A stretch of 64,000 nucleotides of DNA from UBA5336 sp038745855 (GCA_038745855.1 JBCDLC010000006.1:37615-101614); one strand, 5' to 3'; shown: positions 37,256-46,140, counted from the first letter of the stretch. Numbers and translations: made by a program. The notes: a model not told the origin generated them from the letters alone.

Positions 37256-37689
37256 TGAGGCCAGGCCGCGCGGAGGTCTGAGGTAAGCTGCGAGACCAGG
37301 GCCTGGTCGTCTGATCCAGCTGAGAGATCGGGTGGGCCTGGCCATCCGGCGTCCTCGAGCGACCACTGCCTGAATTGCGCCACCTGCCCGTATCGAGGCA
37401 GCACGTGATAGTGCACATTCGGATCAACCATCATCAGCATCAGGTAGTTGATCTTGTCGTAGTTGAATGCCGTCGACAGAACCTGTTCGATGTCCTTGAT
37501 CACCGTCGCCTGCTCGCTAAAAGCTTGCGGTGTCAGATCCGAAAATCGGGTCGCCGGTCCATTCGCCACCAATACCAGCGCGCCAAGTGTCGCTTGTTTC
37601 GGCCGCACGAGCACGGACCAGTGGTGATAGGTCGCGACCTGTGTTTGAGGACCGCCGAATTTCAAGAATGTTGGATTGTGTTCCGTCAT
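37237..37689 (-). CDS. HIT-family hydrolase/transferase
   Basis: A 150-residue histidine-triad protein. The active-site string is N91-V-H93-Y-H95-VLPRY, preceded by YLMLMMVDP; the first His of the classical HxHxH is Asn. HIT proteins cleave nucleotide-phosphate bonds, so it may recycle or proofread CDP/NDP-linked head-group intermediates. ATG 37689 has GGGAG 5 nt upstream; the same frame stays open to 38580 across the next gene but is not coding there. Confidence 0.88.
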   Translation of the reverse strand: MTEHNPTFLKFGGPQTQVATYHHWSVLVRPKQATLGALVLVANGPATRFSDLTPQAFSEQATVIKDIEQVLSTAFNYDKINYLMLMMVDPNVHYHVLPRYGQVAQFRQWSLEDAGWPGPPDLSAGSDDQALVSQLTSDLRAAWPHQEGGV

Positions 37690-37755
37690 GTGGTCTCCCG
37701 CTCTTTCACGCACGGCGCCGTGCACCGCCCCTAAGCCTAAAAGCGAGTATGCCTG

Positions 37756-38892
37756 ATGGAACCGTCGCAACAAGCGCAAGCGCCCCGGGTGCGGCTTGTC
37801 GGAGAGCTTCCCTTGAAGCTCTGGGGGTTGTCGCTTGAAGAGTGGCAGACCCGTGCCTGGAAGAAATTGGGTGCGGGCAGCGTCGAGGCCGGTGGAGAGG
37901 TGTGCGTCGGAACCGACTGGGTGCTTTCCCCCGGTCTCGCAACCAACATACTCAAGACGCCCGGCGCTGCATTGATCGTCACGGACCAAGACCTTGGTCA
38001 CCAGAGGCTGGCCGTCATCCATGCCGAACCCGGCAGGGCCGACGCCATGGCAGACCTCGTCAACACAATCGATCCCGACTGGGACGGTTTGCGCGATATG
38101 GGGCTCCAGCCCGGTCACGTTGCCGATTTTGCCGGCGATTACAACGCCGCCCTTCGGAAGCGAGAGGCGCCCTACGCGCTGTCGCTGTTCTCTCACACAC
38201 CAGCAGCAATAGAGCGGCGATTGTTCAAGGGGTCGTACAAGGGCGTCACCGACCTCGTCACAAAGTATGTCTGGCCGGAACCCGCGCTCCACGTCACCCG
38301 CGTGTGCGCGTCGCTTCGTCTGACGCCTAACATGGTGACGACGGCGAGCCTCGTGCTGGTTTGTCTCGCCTTCTACTTCTTCTGGATTGGCGCGTGGTGG
38401 GCAGCCATCGTCTCGGGCTGGGCGATGACCTTTCTGGACACGGTCGACGGAAAGTTGGCCCGGACAACCATGACCTTTTCCGCCTGGGGAAATGTCTACG
38501 ACCACGGGATCGACCTGATCCATCCACCCTTCTGGTATTGGGCGATCTATATCGGGCTGCTGGCCACGGGACAGGAACACCCATGGCTATTGCCGTCGTT
38601 GGGGATCATCCTTGCGGGTTACGTCATTGGCCGGATGACCGAAGGGATCTTCATGCGGGCCTTCGGGTTCCACATCCATGTCTGGCGGCCGCTGGATGCG
38701 TTCATGCGGGAGATCACGGCGCGGAGAAATCCGAACCTGCTGATCTTCACGATCTTCACGGTCTTCGGCGCGCCGCTCTGGGGGGTGATCGCCATTGCAG
38801 CGTGGACCCTGATCTGCGTGCCGCTTCATATCGTGCGCCTTATCCAGGCGTTTGCGACGCAAGCGCCCGTTTCGTCGTTCCTGGACGCCTGA
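37756..38892 (+). CDS. CDP-alcohol phosphotransferase with N-terminal NTase-like extension
   Basis: A 378-residue protein. The C-terminal membrane half carries the full CDP-alcohol motif: D228-x2-D231-G232-x2-A235-R236-x8-G245-x3-D249-x3-D253. Residues 1-170 are soluble and look like a degenerate nucleotidyltransferase (VGELPLKLWGLSLEEWQ, AALIVTDQDL), reminiscent of fused IPCT-DIPPS enzymes. It should transfer a phospho-alcohol from a CDP-activated donor. The HAD and nucleotidyltransferase genes follow closely. Confidence 0.87.
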   Translation: MEPSQQAQAPRVRLVGELPLKLWGLSLEEWQTRAWKKLGAGSVEAGGEVCVGTDWVLSPGLATNILKTPGAALIVTDQDLGHQRLAVIHAEPGRADAMADLVNTIDPDWDGLRDMGLQPGHVADFAGDYNAALRKREAPYALSLFSHTPAAIERRLFKGSYKGVTDLVTKYVWPEPALHVTRVCASLRLTPNMVTTASLVLVCLAFYFFWIGAWWAAIVSGWAMTFLDTVDGKLARTTMTFSAWGNVYDHGIDLIHPPFWYWAIYIGLLATGQEHPWLLPSLGIILAGYVIGRMTEGIFMRAFGFHIHVWRPLDAFMREITARRNPNLLIFTIFTVFGAPLWGVIAIAAWTLICVPLHIVRLIQAFATQAPVSSFLDA

Positions 38893-38895
38893 GCC

Positions 38896-39576
38896 GTGGC
38901 AGGCACGGCGATCTTCGACATGGACAAGACGCTCACCCGATCGGGCACCTGGTCGCGATACCTTTTTCGGGTCAATCGAGCGCGGCCGTCTTTCTATCTC
39001 CAACTGCCCATTCTGGGTCTCTACGCCGCGGCCTACAAGCTGGGGTTTTGCTCGAGGCGGGTGGTCAAGGAGCGGGGGCTCAGGACCCTGCGTTGGGCAC
39101 AGCGGAGCCACCTGGAGCAGGCAGCCGCCGCATTTGCCGATGCCGAAGTCCAGCACGGGCTCCGTCGCCGAACACGATCAGTCCTTGAACGCCACCGTGC
39201 GGCCGGGGACCAGCTCGTCATGGCGACCGCAGCAGCCGACCTTGTGGCCCGTCCCATGGCCGACAGGCTGGGAATGGACCTTGTCATCTGCACAGAGCTG
39301 GAGCGCTATGCAGATGGTCGGCTGACCGGCAAACTCGCGGGCGAGAACTGCTATGGTCTCGAAAAACGCAGGCGGCTCGAAGAAGCCGATCACGCGCAAG
39401 CGTTCAGCCGGCCGCTCCATGGCTACAGCGACCACATCACCGACCGACCGTTTCTCGATTGGGTCGGCAGGGGCGTCGTTGTGAATCCCGATCGAAGTTT
39501 TGCGCGCATTGCGCGGGAAGCTGGGCTACCTATCGAGGACTGGGATAAAGACGACGAAGGCGCAAAAGGACCATGA
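38896..39576 (+). CDS. HAD-IB family phosphatase
   Basis: A 226-residue SerB-like HAD hydrolase with catalytic D8/D10 in FDMDKTLTRSGTW, the Thr/Ser motif MATAAADLV and GYSDHITD near the C-terminus. It probably removes a phosphate from a lipid or head-group intermediate. The GTG start follows the previous stop by 3 nt and the stop overlaps the next ATG by 4 nt. Confidence 0.87.
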   Translation: MAGTAIFDMDKTLTRSGTWSRYLFRVNRARPSFYLQLPILGLYAAAYKLGFCSRRVVKERGLRTLRWAQRSHLEQAAAAFADAEVQHGLRRRTRSVLERHRAAGDQLVMATAAADLVARPMADRLGMDLVICTELERYADGRLTGKLAGENCYGLEKRRRLEEADHAQAFSRPLHGYSDHITDRPFLDWVGRGVVVNPDRSFARIAREAGLPIEDWDKDDEGAKGP

Positions 39577-40292
39577 AAGCCATTATTCTGGCGGCTGGAC
39601 GGGGCTCGCGCCTTCTGCCGCTGACCGAAGCCCTGCCGAAATGCCTGCTCCCCATTGCAGGCACCACAGTCCTGGGCTTCCAACTCGACACCCTGGAGAA
39701 TGCCGGCGTGGACGAGGCTGTCGTGATCACCGGTTTCATGTCGGCCCGGGTGGAAGCGGATATCGCCCGCCGGTCTGGCAAGATGGCTGTCCAGACGCTG
39801 TTCAATCCGTTCTACCAGGTCGCCGATAACCTTGCGAGTTGCTGGATGGCGCGGGCGCACATGGCCTCAGACTTCCTGCTGATCAATGGCGATACCCTGT
39901 TCGAGCAGGCCCTCGCGACCAGCGTCCTCGAAAGTCCCCAGCGCGATATACAGGTCACCATAGACAAGAAGCCCAGCTACGATTCCGACGATATGAAAGT
40001 GATGCTGGACGGGTCATCGCTCCTGGAAATCGGCAAGACGCTGGGGCCTGAAAAGACCCATGGCGAGTCGATCGGCTTCCTGCGCTTCATGGGCGATGGG
40101 CCTGCGATGTTCGCCGATAAAATCCACCAGATGATGCGAACCGGAGATGGGGTTTCAGCGTGGTTTCTCAGCGCCATCGATGCGCTCGCAAAATCGGGTG
40201 TGCCCGTCGCGACACACTCCATCGAAGGTCGGACCTGGGCCGAGGTGGATACGGTCGAAGACTACGAGCTGGTGAAAACCCGCTTTGGGTGA
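39573..40292 (+). CDS. Sugar-phosphate/phosphocholine-type nucleotidyltransferase
   Basis: A 239-residue NTP_transferase with an intact loop: LAAGRGSRLLPLTEALPK, then LLPIAGTTVL, and metal-site INGDTLFE. LicC-type cytidylyltransferases have this size and pattern, so it may make the CDP-activated donor for the CDP-alcohol phosphotransferase two genes upstream. The substrate cannot be told from sequence. Confidence 0.88.
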   Translation: MKAIILAAGRGSRLLPLTEALPKCLLPIAGTTVLGFQLDTLENAGVDEAVVITGFMSARVEADIARRSGKMAVQTLFNPFYQVADNLASCWMARAHMASDFLLINGDTLFEQALATSVLESPQRDIQVTIDKKPSYDSDDMKVMLDGSSLLEIGKTLGPEKTHGESIGFLRFMGDGPAMFADKIHQMMRTGDGVSAWFLSAIDALAKSGVPVATHSIEGRTWAEVDTVEDYELVKTRFG

Positions 40293-40503
40293 GGGCGGAC
40301 GCTGACCCGCCAGGCTAATGCGCCGAAACGCGCGGGGCAAGCGGTATAGCCGGCCACGCGTGTGATATCGGCTCTGCGGGCTTTACCTCAGCGGGTGATC
40401 GTTTCATGTGGCGGAGCGAAACACGTGCGGCACTTGCCGGGCACCTGGAAATTCCGGTGCAGCCGAGCCGATGGCGTGACGCGTAAGGACGGGGAGTGAT
40501 GGC

Positions 40504-41766
40504 ATGAATGAAGCGGTTTCGGCGCCAGTCGAGCTACCATCGTGGATGCAGGACAATCTGCCGGACTGGCTGCAAGAGGGGCTGATCTACCTGCTCGAGA
40601 TCTGGAACCAGGGAGCCCTCGGGATCACCTATGGTGAGATCATCATGGCAACGGGGATCATGCTCGTTGCGCTCCTGATCCGGGGGATCTTCGCGCGCAC
40701 CGTGGTGCGGACCATCACCCGCGCCGCTGCAGGCACCCAGACCAATTTCGACGATGCGCTGGTCAAGGCGATTGCGACGCCGCTGAAGATCGTACCCGTC
40801 ATTATCGGCTTCTATTTCGCCCTGCAGGTCGTCGATATCGGCCCTGACACCGAAGACATCGCTGACAAGCTGGTGCAGTCGGTGATCGCGCTGGCGGTCT
40901 TTTGGACCCTCTCTCGGGCCGTGAACGCCTTCGAATTCATCTTCACGGGCCTCAGGGAGAGCCTGTCCTCGGCGGTGGTCGACTGGATGCTCAAGTTCCT
41001 CCAGCTTGGCCTTATGGTGCTGGGCGTTCTGGCCGTCGCCCAGATCTGGAGCATCCCGATTGCCCCGCTGATTGCGTCCCTCGGCATATTCGGCATCGCT
41101 GTCGGGCTCGGTGCGCAGGATCTCTTCAAGAACCTGATCGCCGGGATCCTGGTCCTCACCGAAAAGCGTTTCGTCCCCGGCGAGTGGATCCAGGTCGATG
41201 GCGTCGTGGAGGGCACCGTCGAGAAGATCAACTTCCGGTCCACCCTTGTCCGCCGTTTCGACAAGAGCCCCGTGTTCGTGCCAAACGCCATGCTGTCGGA
41301 TAATCCGGTGACAAACTTCTCGCGCATGACCCATCGGCGGATCAAATGGGTGATCGGCGTCGAGTACCGGACGACGGTCGACCAACTTCGCTACATCCGC
41401 GATGAAATCGAAGCCTGGCTCTGGAACGATGACCGGTTCGCCAAGCCGCCGGAAGCGGCGCTGTTCGTCCGTGTCGATAGTTTCAACGACTCCTCCATCG
41501 ACTTCCTTATCTACACCTTCACCCACACCAAGAACTGGGGCGAGTGGCTGGCCACGAAGGAGTCGCTCGCAGAGGCCTGCATCGAGATCATCGAGCGCGC
41601 GGGCACGGGCTTCGCGTTCCCAAGCCGCACTCTTTACATGCAGCAGCAGGATCCGCCGGAAATTATGGCACCACCCGCCCGCAGCGAAGCCACGCTCAGG
41701 GCGCTACAAGACAAGGCAGACGTGGAGCGCACGCGCGGCATGGGCGAAGCCGACGATGAGGGGTAA
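40504..41766 (+). CDS. MscS-family mechanosensitive channel
   Basis: A 420-residue membrane protein. Three to four helices in the first 200 residues are followed by the MscS pore and beta domain (GLGAQDLFKNLIAGILVLTE, PGEWIQVDGVVEGTVEKI, FVPNAMLSDNPVTN). It releases solutes on hypo-osmotic shock. The 211-nt gap before it holds no evident gene or terminator; GGGGAG lies just upstream of the ATG. Confidence 0.93.
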   Translation: MNEAVSAPVELPSWMQDNLPDWLQEGLIYLLEIWNQGALGITYGEIIMATGIMLVALLIRGIFARTVVRTITRAAAGTQTNFDDALVKAIATPLKIVPVIIGFYFALQVVDIGPDTEDIADKLVQSVIALAVFWTLSRAVNAFEFIFTGLRESLSSAVVDWMLKFLQLGLMVLGVLAVAQIWSIPIAPLIASLGIFGIAVGLGAQDLFKNLIAGILVLTEKRFVPGEWIQVDGVVEGTVEKINFRSTLVRRFDKSPVFVPNAMLSDNPVTNFSRMTHRRIKWVIGVEYRTTVDQLRYIRDEIEAWLWNDDRFAKPPEAALFVRVDSFNDSSIDFLIYTFTHTKNWGEWLATKESLAEACIEIIERAGTGFAFPSRTLYMQQQDPPEIMAPPARSEATLRALQDKADVERTRGMGEADDEG

Positions 41767-41917
41767 GCGGCTCGGCAAAGGTCTCTGAACCGGGGAACAT
41801 ACTCGATCGCGGGGCCCTTGCCGGGTATCTGGAAACGACCTTATTGTCCAAACGCGGCCCGGATCTGATCGCCTGGCCACCTGTACCATTAGCAAATCAA
41901 CACCCTGGGAGGATTAC

Positions 41918-43165
41918 ATGGCCGAAGCGTACATTGTTGATGCGTGTCGCACCCCACGAGGCATCGGGAAACAAGGCAAGGGCGCGTTGGCCCACTTGCA
42001 CCCCCAACATCTTGGGGCCACCGTGCTGGCCGCCCTCAGGGACCGCAACGACATCAATACGGCCGAAGTCGATGACATCATCTGGGGCACCAGTTCCCAG
42101 CGCGGAGCCCAAGGCGCCGACCTGGGCCGCATGGCCGCCCTCGACGCAGGGTATGATGTAAAGGCGTCCGGTGTCACGCTCGACCGGTTTTGCGGCTCCG
42201 GCATCACCACGGTGAACCTCGCGGCCTCGCAGGTCATGAGCGGCATGGAAGATGTCGTCATCGCCGGCGGCACCGAGATGATGAGCTACACGGCGGCGAC
42301 CGCAGACCCCAAGAACCCGCCCATGATGGATGCCGGCAACCTGCGGCTCAGGGAAAAGCATCCCCAGTCCCAACAGGGGGTATGCGCGGATGCGATTGCC
42401 ACGCTCGAGGGCATCGACCGGGAAGCGGTCGACCAACTCGCCGTGGTCAGCCAGGAACGCGCCGCCCGCGCCATCGCCGAAGGCCGCTTCGATCGGGCGC
42501 TCGTCCCGGTCTATAACGAAGATGGCTCGCTCGCCCTCGACAAGGAAGAATTCCCCCGCCCCGGCACCTCCATGGAGAGCCTCGCCAAGCTGAAAACCGT
42601 TTTCGACATGTTTGCAGGCGTGCCCGTGGACGAGAAGGGCGGGACTTACGGGTCGATGGTGACCTCGAAATACCCGCAACTCAATGACAGCGGGATCAAC
42701 CATGTCCACCACGCGGGGAACTCATCGGGCGTTGTCGACGGCGCCGCCGCCCTTCTGATCGCGTCCGAGAAAGCCCTCGAAAAGAATGGCTGGACCCCGC
42801 GGGCGCGCATTGTGCAGACCGCAAACATGGGCGACTGCCCCACACTCATGCTGAATGCCCCCGTGCCCGCGGCAAAGAAAGTGCTGGAGAAAGCGGGCCT
42901 GACGAAAGACGATATTGATCTCTGGGAAATCAACGAGGCGTTTTCGGTCGTGGCTGAGAAGTTCATCCGTGACCTCGACCTCGACCGCGAAAGAGTGAAC
43001 GTCAACGGCGGTGCCATGGCCCTCGGCCATCCCATCGGCGCAACCGGATCGATCCTCATCGGAACGGTTGTCGATGAGTTGGAACGCCAGGGCCTGAAGC
43101 GTGGACTGATCACCATGTGCGCGGCAGGCGGCATGGCACCCGCCATCATCGTCGAGCGCGTCTAA
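41918..43165 (+). CDS. Acetyl-CoA C-acetyltransferase (thiolase)
   Basis: A 415-residue thiolase that condenses or cleaves acyl-CoA. The nucleophile is C92 in DRFCGSGITTV; the HxxG motif is in ALGHPIGATG and the second cysteine in MCAAGGMAPA. GGAGG 6 nt upstream supports the ATG. It stands alone, closed by a strong hairpin. Biosynthetic and beta-oxidation roles cannot be separated by sequence. Confidence 0.95.
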   Translation: MAEAYIVDACRTPRGIGKQGKGALAHLHPQHLGATVLAALRDRNDINTAEVDDIIWGTSSQRGAQGADLGRMAALDAGYDVKASGVTLDRFCGSGITTVNLAASQVMSGMEDVVIAGGTEMMSYTAATADPKNPPMMDAGNLRLREKHPQSQQGVCADAIATLEGIDREAVDQLAVVSQERAARAIAEGRFDRALVPVYNEDGSLALDKEEFPRPGTSMESLAKLKTVFDMFAGVPVDEKGGTYGSMVTSKYPQLNDSGINHVHHAGNSSGVVDGAAALLIASEKALEKNGWTPRARIVQTANMGDCPTLMLNAPVPAAKKVLEKAGLTKDDIDLWEINEAFSVVAEKFIRDLDLDRERVNVNGGAMALGHPIGATGSILIGTVVDELERQGLKRGLITMCAAGGMAPAIIVERV

Positions 43166-43205
43166 AGCGCTCTCCGAACGGCGCGTTCGGCCAGAACACA
43201 TATGC

Positions 43206-43243
43206 AAAGCGGCGGTCTGGAGTGAACCATAGACCGCCGCTTT
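43206..43243 (+). terminator. Strong terminator hairpin after thiolase
   Basis: A perfect 13-bp stem (AAAGCGGCGGTCT at 43206-43218 with AGACCGCCGCTTT at 43231-43243) and 12-nt loop begin 41 nt after the thiolase stop. The symmetric A/T ends could serve both strands. Confidence 0.88.
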
Positions 43244-43439
43244 CGCATGAACGGGCCATTACCGGACCAGGGCTTTCAAATTCCAGAAGCCCCTCCGTCC
43301 TGCGCCACGGCCCAGCCTCGCCGCTGTAACCCCAACCTATCCAACACCTCAACGCTTATAAAACCAAAAAATTACAAAGCACTAAAAATAATTCGGCCCA
43401 TCTTATCCCCACCCTCCCATCCAGTGGTATTCTACAGCC

Positions 43440-43874
43440 ATGGATCTTCTCATCCTCCTTTCGATCTGGGCGACAGCCCTAGTGATCGCCGCCGCCGGGC
43501 TCCGCGCCCGTTCGGCGGCGAAAGCTATGGGTGATCCCCAATCCGAGAGCGAGACGTTTGACGACAGGCCAGACCGGGATTGGGCCCCCGACGTCCGCTT
43601 GTCAGACAACACGATCATTGGCGGGATAAAGCCGCCAGCGACCGGCGAGCGGATCCACACACCGGCGCAGGCGTATTGGGCTGAGCCTGCAAACCGGTCA
43701 GATGCATTTGGGTTAGGTGCATCCGGGTTTGAAAGCCGCTTCGGGCAGCCGCGGCATTCAATGGCGATGGATGCTGGCGACGGCACAACCATGGCCTCTG
43801 CTATGGGCAAGCAGGAAACAAATCGGACGCGCGGAGGTCGCATGATCCCCGCCGATCCGTCCGCCACGCCCTGA
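43440..43874 (+). CDS. Hypothetical protein with N-terminal membrane anchor
   Basis: A 144-residue frame with a predicted N-terminal helix (LLILLSIWATALVIAAAG) and a polar, disordered-looking remainder. No family is recognised, no good ribosome-binding site is visible, and an antisense frame covers the same bases. An unusually AT-rich stretch (43345-43400) precedes it and may be its promoter. If this call is wrong, about 900 bases here are non-coding. Confidence 0.35.
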   Translation: MDLLILLSIWATALVIAAAGLRARSAAKAMGDPQSESETFDDRPDRDWAPDVRLSDNTIIGGIKPPATGERIHTPAQAYWAEPANRSDAFGLGASGFESRFGQPRHSMAMDAGDGTTMASAMGKQETNRTRGGRMIPADPSATP

Positions 43875-44078
43875 TAGGGGCGCCAGACGGCGGTACAGCA
43901 GCAATAGGACACCGGACGCGCACCCGCGCGGGCCGGGCAAACGCGCTGGCGCCGACGGGAACAGGCCGCGGGGCAAGCCTCGCCACCCGAATCGGCTGCG
44001 TATCCCGGCCTGCAATTAACGGCCACTTATCCGCTATTTGCTAGGGAAGGGGGCGAGACGAAGAGAGCGGCGACAGTG

Positions 44079-45137
44079 ATGCACCCACGGGCGAGACAAG
44101 ACGTTCTGCATTCGGTGCAAATCCTCAGGATCATCGCGGCCCTGGCGGTCGCCTGGTTTCACATCGAGCCCACGTTCGCTCCCGTGCTCGGCACATCCGC
44201 TGTGCAGAAGCTCCTTACGACGGGAAGTGCGGGCGTCGACATCTTCTTCGTGATCTCAGGGTTCATCATCTGGACATCGACGACAGCAGAGACAAACCCG
44301 GCTGACTTTCTCTATCGGCGCGCTGCCAGGATCTACACCGCGCTGTGGCCTGCTGTTCTGATCTTTGCTGCCGCCGTCCTGGTCTTGGGGCTCAACTTGC
44401 CTTCCGGTGCCTCGTTCCTCCGCTCACTCATCCTGATCGACGTGAACCCAACCGCCGCTGGTCACGGCCTCTACGTGACTTGGTCGCTGACCTATGAGCT
44501 TGTCTTCTACGCGGGCTTTGCCGGCGTACTGTTCGCCGGACGGCAATGGGCCCCATTGGTCGCCATGGTCGCGATTTCGGTGGTGCTCCTGGCGCGGTAC
44601 GCGGAAGCCTCGAGCATTGCCGAAGTGCCGGTACTTTTCACCGATCTCAGGTGGTTCGAATTTCTTGGCGGGTGCCTTGTCGCCCATCTCTGTCAAAAGG
44701 GCGTGCCCCGTTGGCTTCAAGCCGGGAGCGTGTTGCTCGGTCTTGTCTTCTTCGCCATTGGCATCTTTCAGAAAGGCTGGTTCGGCCAGACCCATTATGT
44801 GCTGTTCTTCGGCGGCGGCGCCATGCTTTTGCTCTTGGCCGTCCCAACGCTCGAAACCCTGCTGCGCAATCCGGTCGGCGCGCGTCTCGCCCACATGGGA
44901 AACTGGAGCTACGGGCTCTATCTGCTACACCCAACGGTCATTCTCTTCATGGGCATCGCAAACCTCTGGAGCGGGCTGCCCGCCCCGCTTTTCTTCCTCC
45001 TGTCATTCATCGTTTATACGGCCCTCTGCCTGGCCGTCAGCGCCCTCTATTTCACCTATGTCGAAGAGCCCCTGCTTCGCCGATCAAAGGCGTTCCGGCG
45101 CCGACTTCAAACACGTTCGCTGGTGCGTCCTGCGTGA
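44079..45137 (+). CDS. Acyltransferase family 3 (OafA/YrhL-like) membrane protein
   Basis: A 352-residue, about ten-helix O-acyltransferase. The start SVQILRIIAALAVAWFHIEP contains the catalytic His region, then SAGVDIFFVISGFI, and GNWSYGLYLLHP near the C-terminus, all family hallmarks. It would acetylate or acylate a surface polysaccharide or lipid. The ATG at 44079 follows an in-frame GTG at 44076. Confidence 0.9.
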   Translation: MHPRARQDVLHSVQILRIIAALAVAWFHIEPTFAPVLGTSAVQKLLTTGSAGVDIFFVISGFIIWTSTTAETNPADFLYRRAARIYTALWPAVLIFAAAVLVLGLNLPSGASFLRSLILIDVNPTAAGHGLYVTWSLTYELVFYAGFAGVLFAGRQWAPLVAMVAISVVLLARYAEASSIAEVPVLFTDLRWFEFLGGCLVAHLCQKGVPRWLQAGSVLLGLVFFAIGIFQKGWFGQTHYVLFFGGGAMLLLLAVPTLETLLRNPVGARLAHMGNWSYGLYLLHPTVILFMGIANLWSGLPAPLFFLLSFIVYTALCLAVSALYFTYVEEPLLRRSKAFRRRLQTRSLVRPA

Positions 45138-45162
45138 AAAAAAAGCCGGCCCGAAGACCGGC
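45137..45162 (-). terminator. Intrinsic terminator on the minus strand
   Basis: Read on the minus strand, GCCGG (45162-45158), an 8-nt loop and CCGGC (45149-45145) are followed by eight T residues ending at 45137. It abuts the acyltransferase stop and would end transcripts coming from the histidine phosphatase gene or from a small RNA in 45163-45390. Confidence 0.85.
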
Positions 45163-45183
45163 AAGTTTGCAAGAAGGACATCG

Positions 45184-45285
45184 TCAGAGTGCGTTGGACA
45201 ACATCCATTCGCGCTCCTTCGATGGATTGAACCTAGCGCATCCAACATGAACGGCGCCCCCGTTGCGCGAAAAATATCCGTTCAT
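45184..45285 (-). CDS. Candidate 33-residue small ORF before the minus-strand terminator
   Basis: An ATG at 45285, preceded by GGGGG with 4-nt spacing, opens a 33-codon frame starting MNGYFSRNGGAV and ending 22 nt before the terminator stem. The region also contains a 9-bp inverted repeat spanning its start, so it could instead be a structured RNA. Coding status is uncertain. Confidence 0.22.
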   Translation of the reverse strand: MNGYFSRNGGAVHVGCARFNPSKEREWMLSNAL

Positions 45286-45286
45286 G
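45246..45286. repeat. Inverted repeat (9 bp) in intergenic region
   Basis: CATGAACGG at 45246-45254 and CCGTTCATG at 45278-45286 are perfect inverted copies around a 23-nt spacer. It can fold as RNA on either strand or serve as a protein-binding site. Confidence 0.6.
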
Positions 45287-45390
45287 TTTCCCCCAGCAGG
45301 CGAGCACGGTGAACGCGCGCTGAACAGAAAGTGGAGAGCTATGGGCAGAAGCGCACTCTTTTTCGCGTCCAGCGATCGGGGCTCGCTCGA

Positions 45391-46140
45391 TCAGGTCCCC
45401 GCGTTTTCCTCGCGGGCCCGCGTGAAGATCGATTCGAGAGAGCGCAAGTTCATACCGTTCTTCAGGTAATTTGCCGGTGTGAGGTTCACGGCCTTGATGA
45501 GCGACCGCTCAATTTCGGCGCCTTCGCCCCGGCCGGAAGGGACCAGATCGAAATCGATGATATTGATACATCCGGTGTCCTGCTCGAAACAGGCGCTGGT
45601 GCCCAGCGGAGCGCCGATTGCCCACGAAAGCAGGATCCGATTGATCCCCTCATGGGCAACCAGCAAAGCCGTATGCCAAGCCGGACGGGCAAGGAGCGCC
45701 CTGACCCCAGTCGCAACACGCTCTAGGGCATCGGCAAAGGCCTCTCCACCTTCCAGGAAGGTCGCGCCCGGCTCGCCAGCTTTCTCGAACTGAAACGTCA
45801 TCGTCGCCGCCAATTGCTCAGCGCTCTCGAAGTCGATGTACCGCCCCGATCGAAGTTCTGCGAACCGTGGCTCGTCCTCAAGCTCCAGATCGTAGGGATG
45901 CTCTGAGAGGACAATTTCAGCCGTCTCGCGGGTTCGGCGCAAACCCGAAGAGAGCGCGAGGTCGAAGTGGATATCCTTGAGCGCAAGGCCAGCCGCACGG
46001 GCTTCGTCCCGCCCCGATGGGGTGAGATAGGCCAGGCTTGGGTCTTGGCTCTCGACAACCGTCTTCGAGGTATAGTCCACAAAACCGTGGCGCATGAGGT
46101 AAAGTCGGCGCCGCCCCGTCGTTCCAGGCAGCGTCGCCAT
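45391..46140 (-). CDS. Histidine phosphatase family protein
   Basis: A 249-residue phosphoglycerate-mutase-like phosphatase with R17-H18-G19 (LYLMRHGF) and the second catalytic His in LLVAHEGINRILL. The substrate is unknown. Its ATG shares one base with the stop of the CoA-transferase gene (TGATG), so the two are cotranscribed and perhaps act on the same acyl-CoA pathway. Confidence 0.88.
   Translation of the reverse strand: MATLPGTTGRRRLYLMRHGFVDYTSKTVVESQDPSLAYLTPSGRDEARAAGLALKDIHFDLALSSGLRRTRETAEIVLSEHPYDLELEDEPRFAELRSGRYIDFESAEQLAATMTFQFEKAGEPGATFLEGGEAFADALERVATGVRALLARPAWHTALLVAHEGINRILLSWAIGAPLGTSACFEQDTGCINIIDFDLVPSGRGEGAEIERSLIKAVNLTPANYLKNGMNLRSLESIFTRAREENAGT

Noticed and set aside
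37690..38580. Upstream extension of the HIT protein frame on the minus strand
   Set aside because: It covers the CDP-alcohol phosphotransferase gene; HIT homology and a good ribosome-binding site begin at 37689.
40534..41526. 330-codon minus-strand frame within the MscS gene
   Set aside because: Full antisense of a clear MscS protein; sequence is Asp/Glu/Arg-rich shadow without domains.
43403..44026. 207-codon minus-strand frame opposite the weak hypothetical gene
   Set aside because: Irregular Cys/Pro/Arg-rich composition and no start signal; the plus-strand frame with a membrane helix is slightly better.
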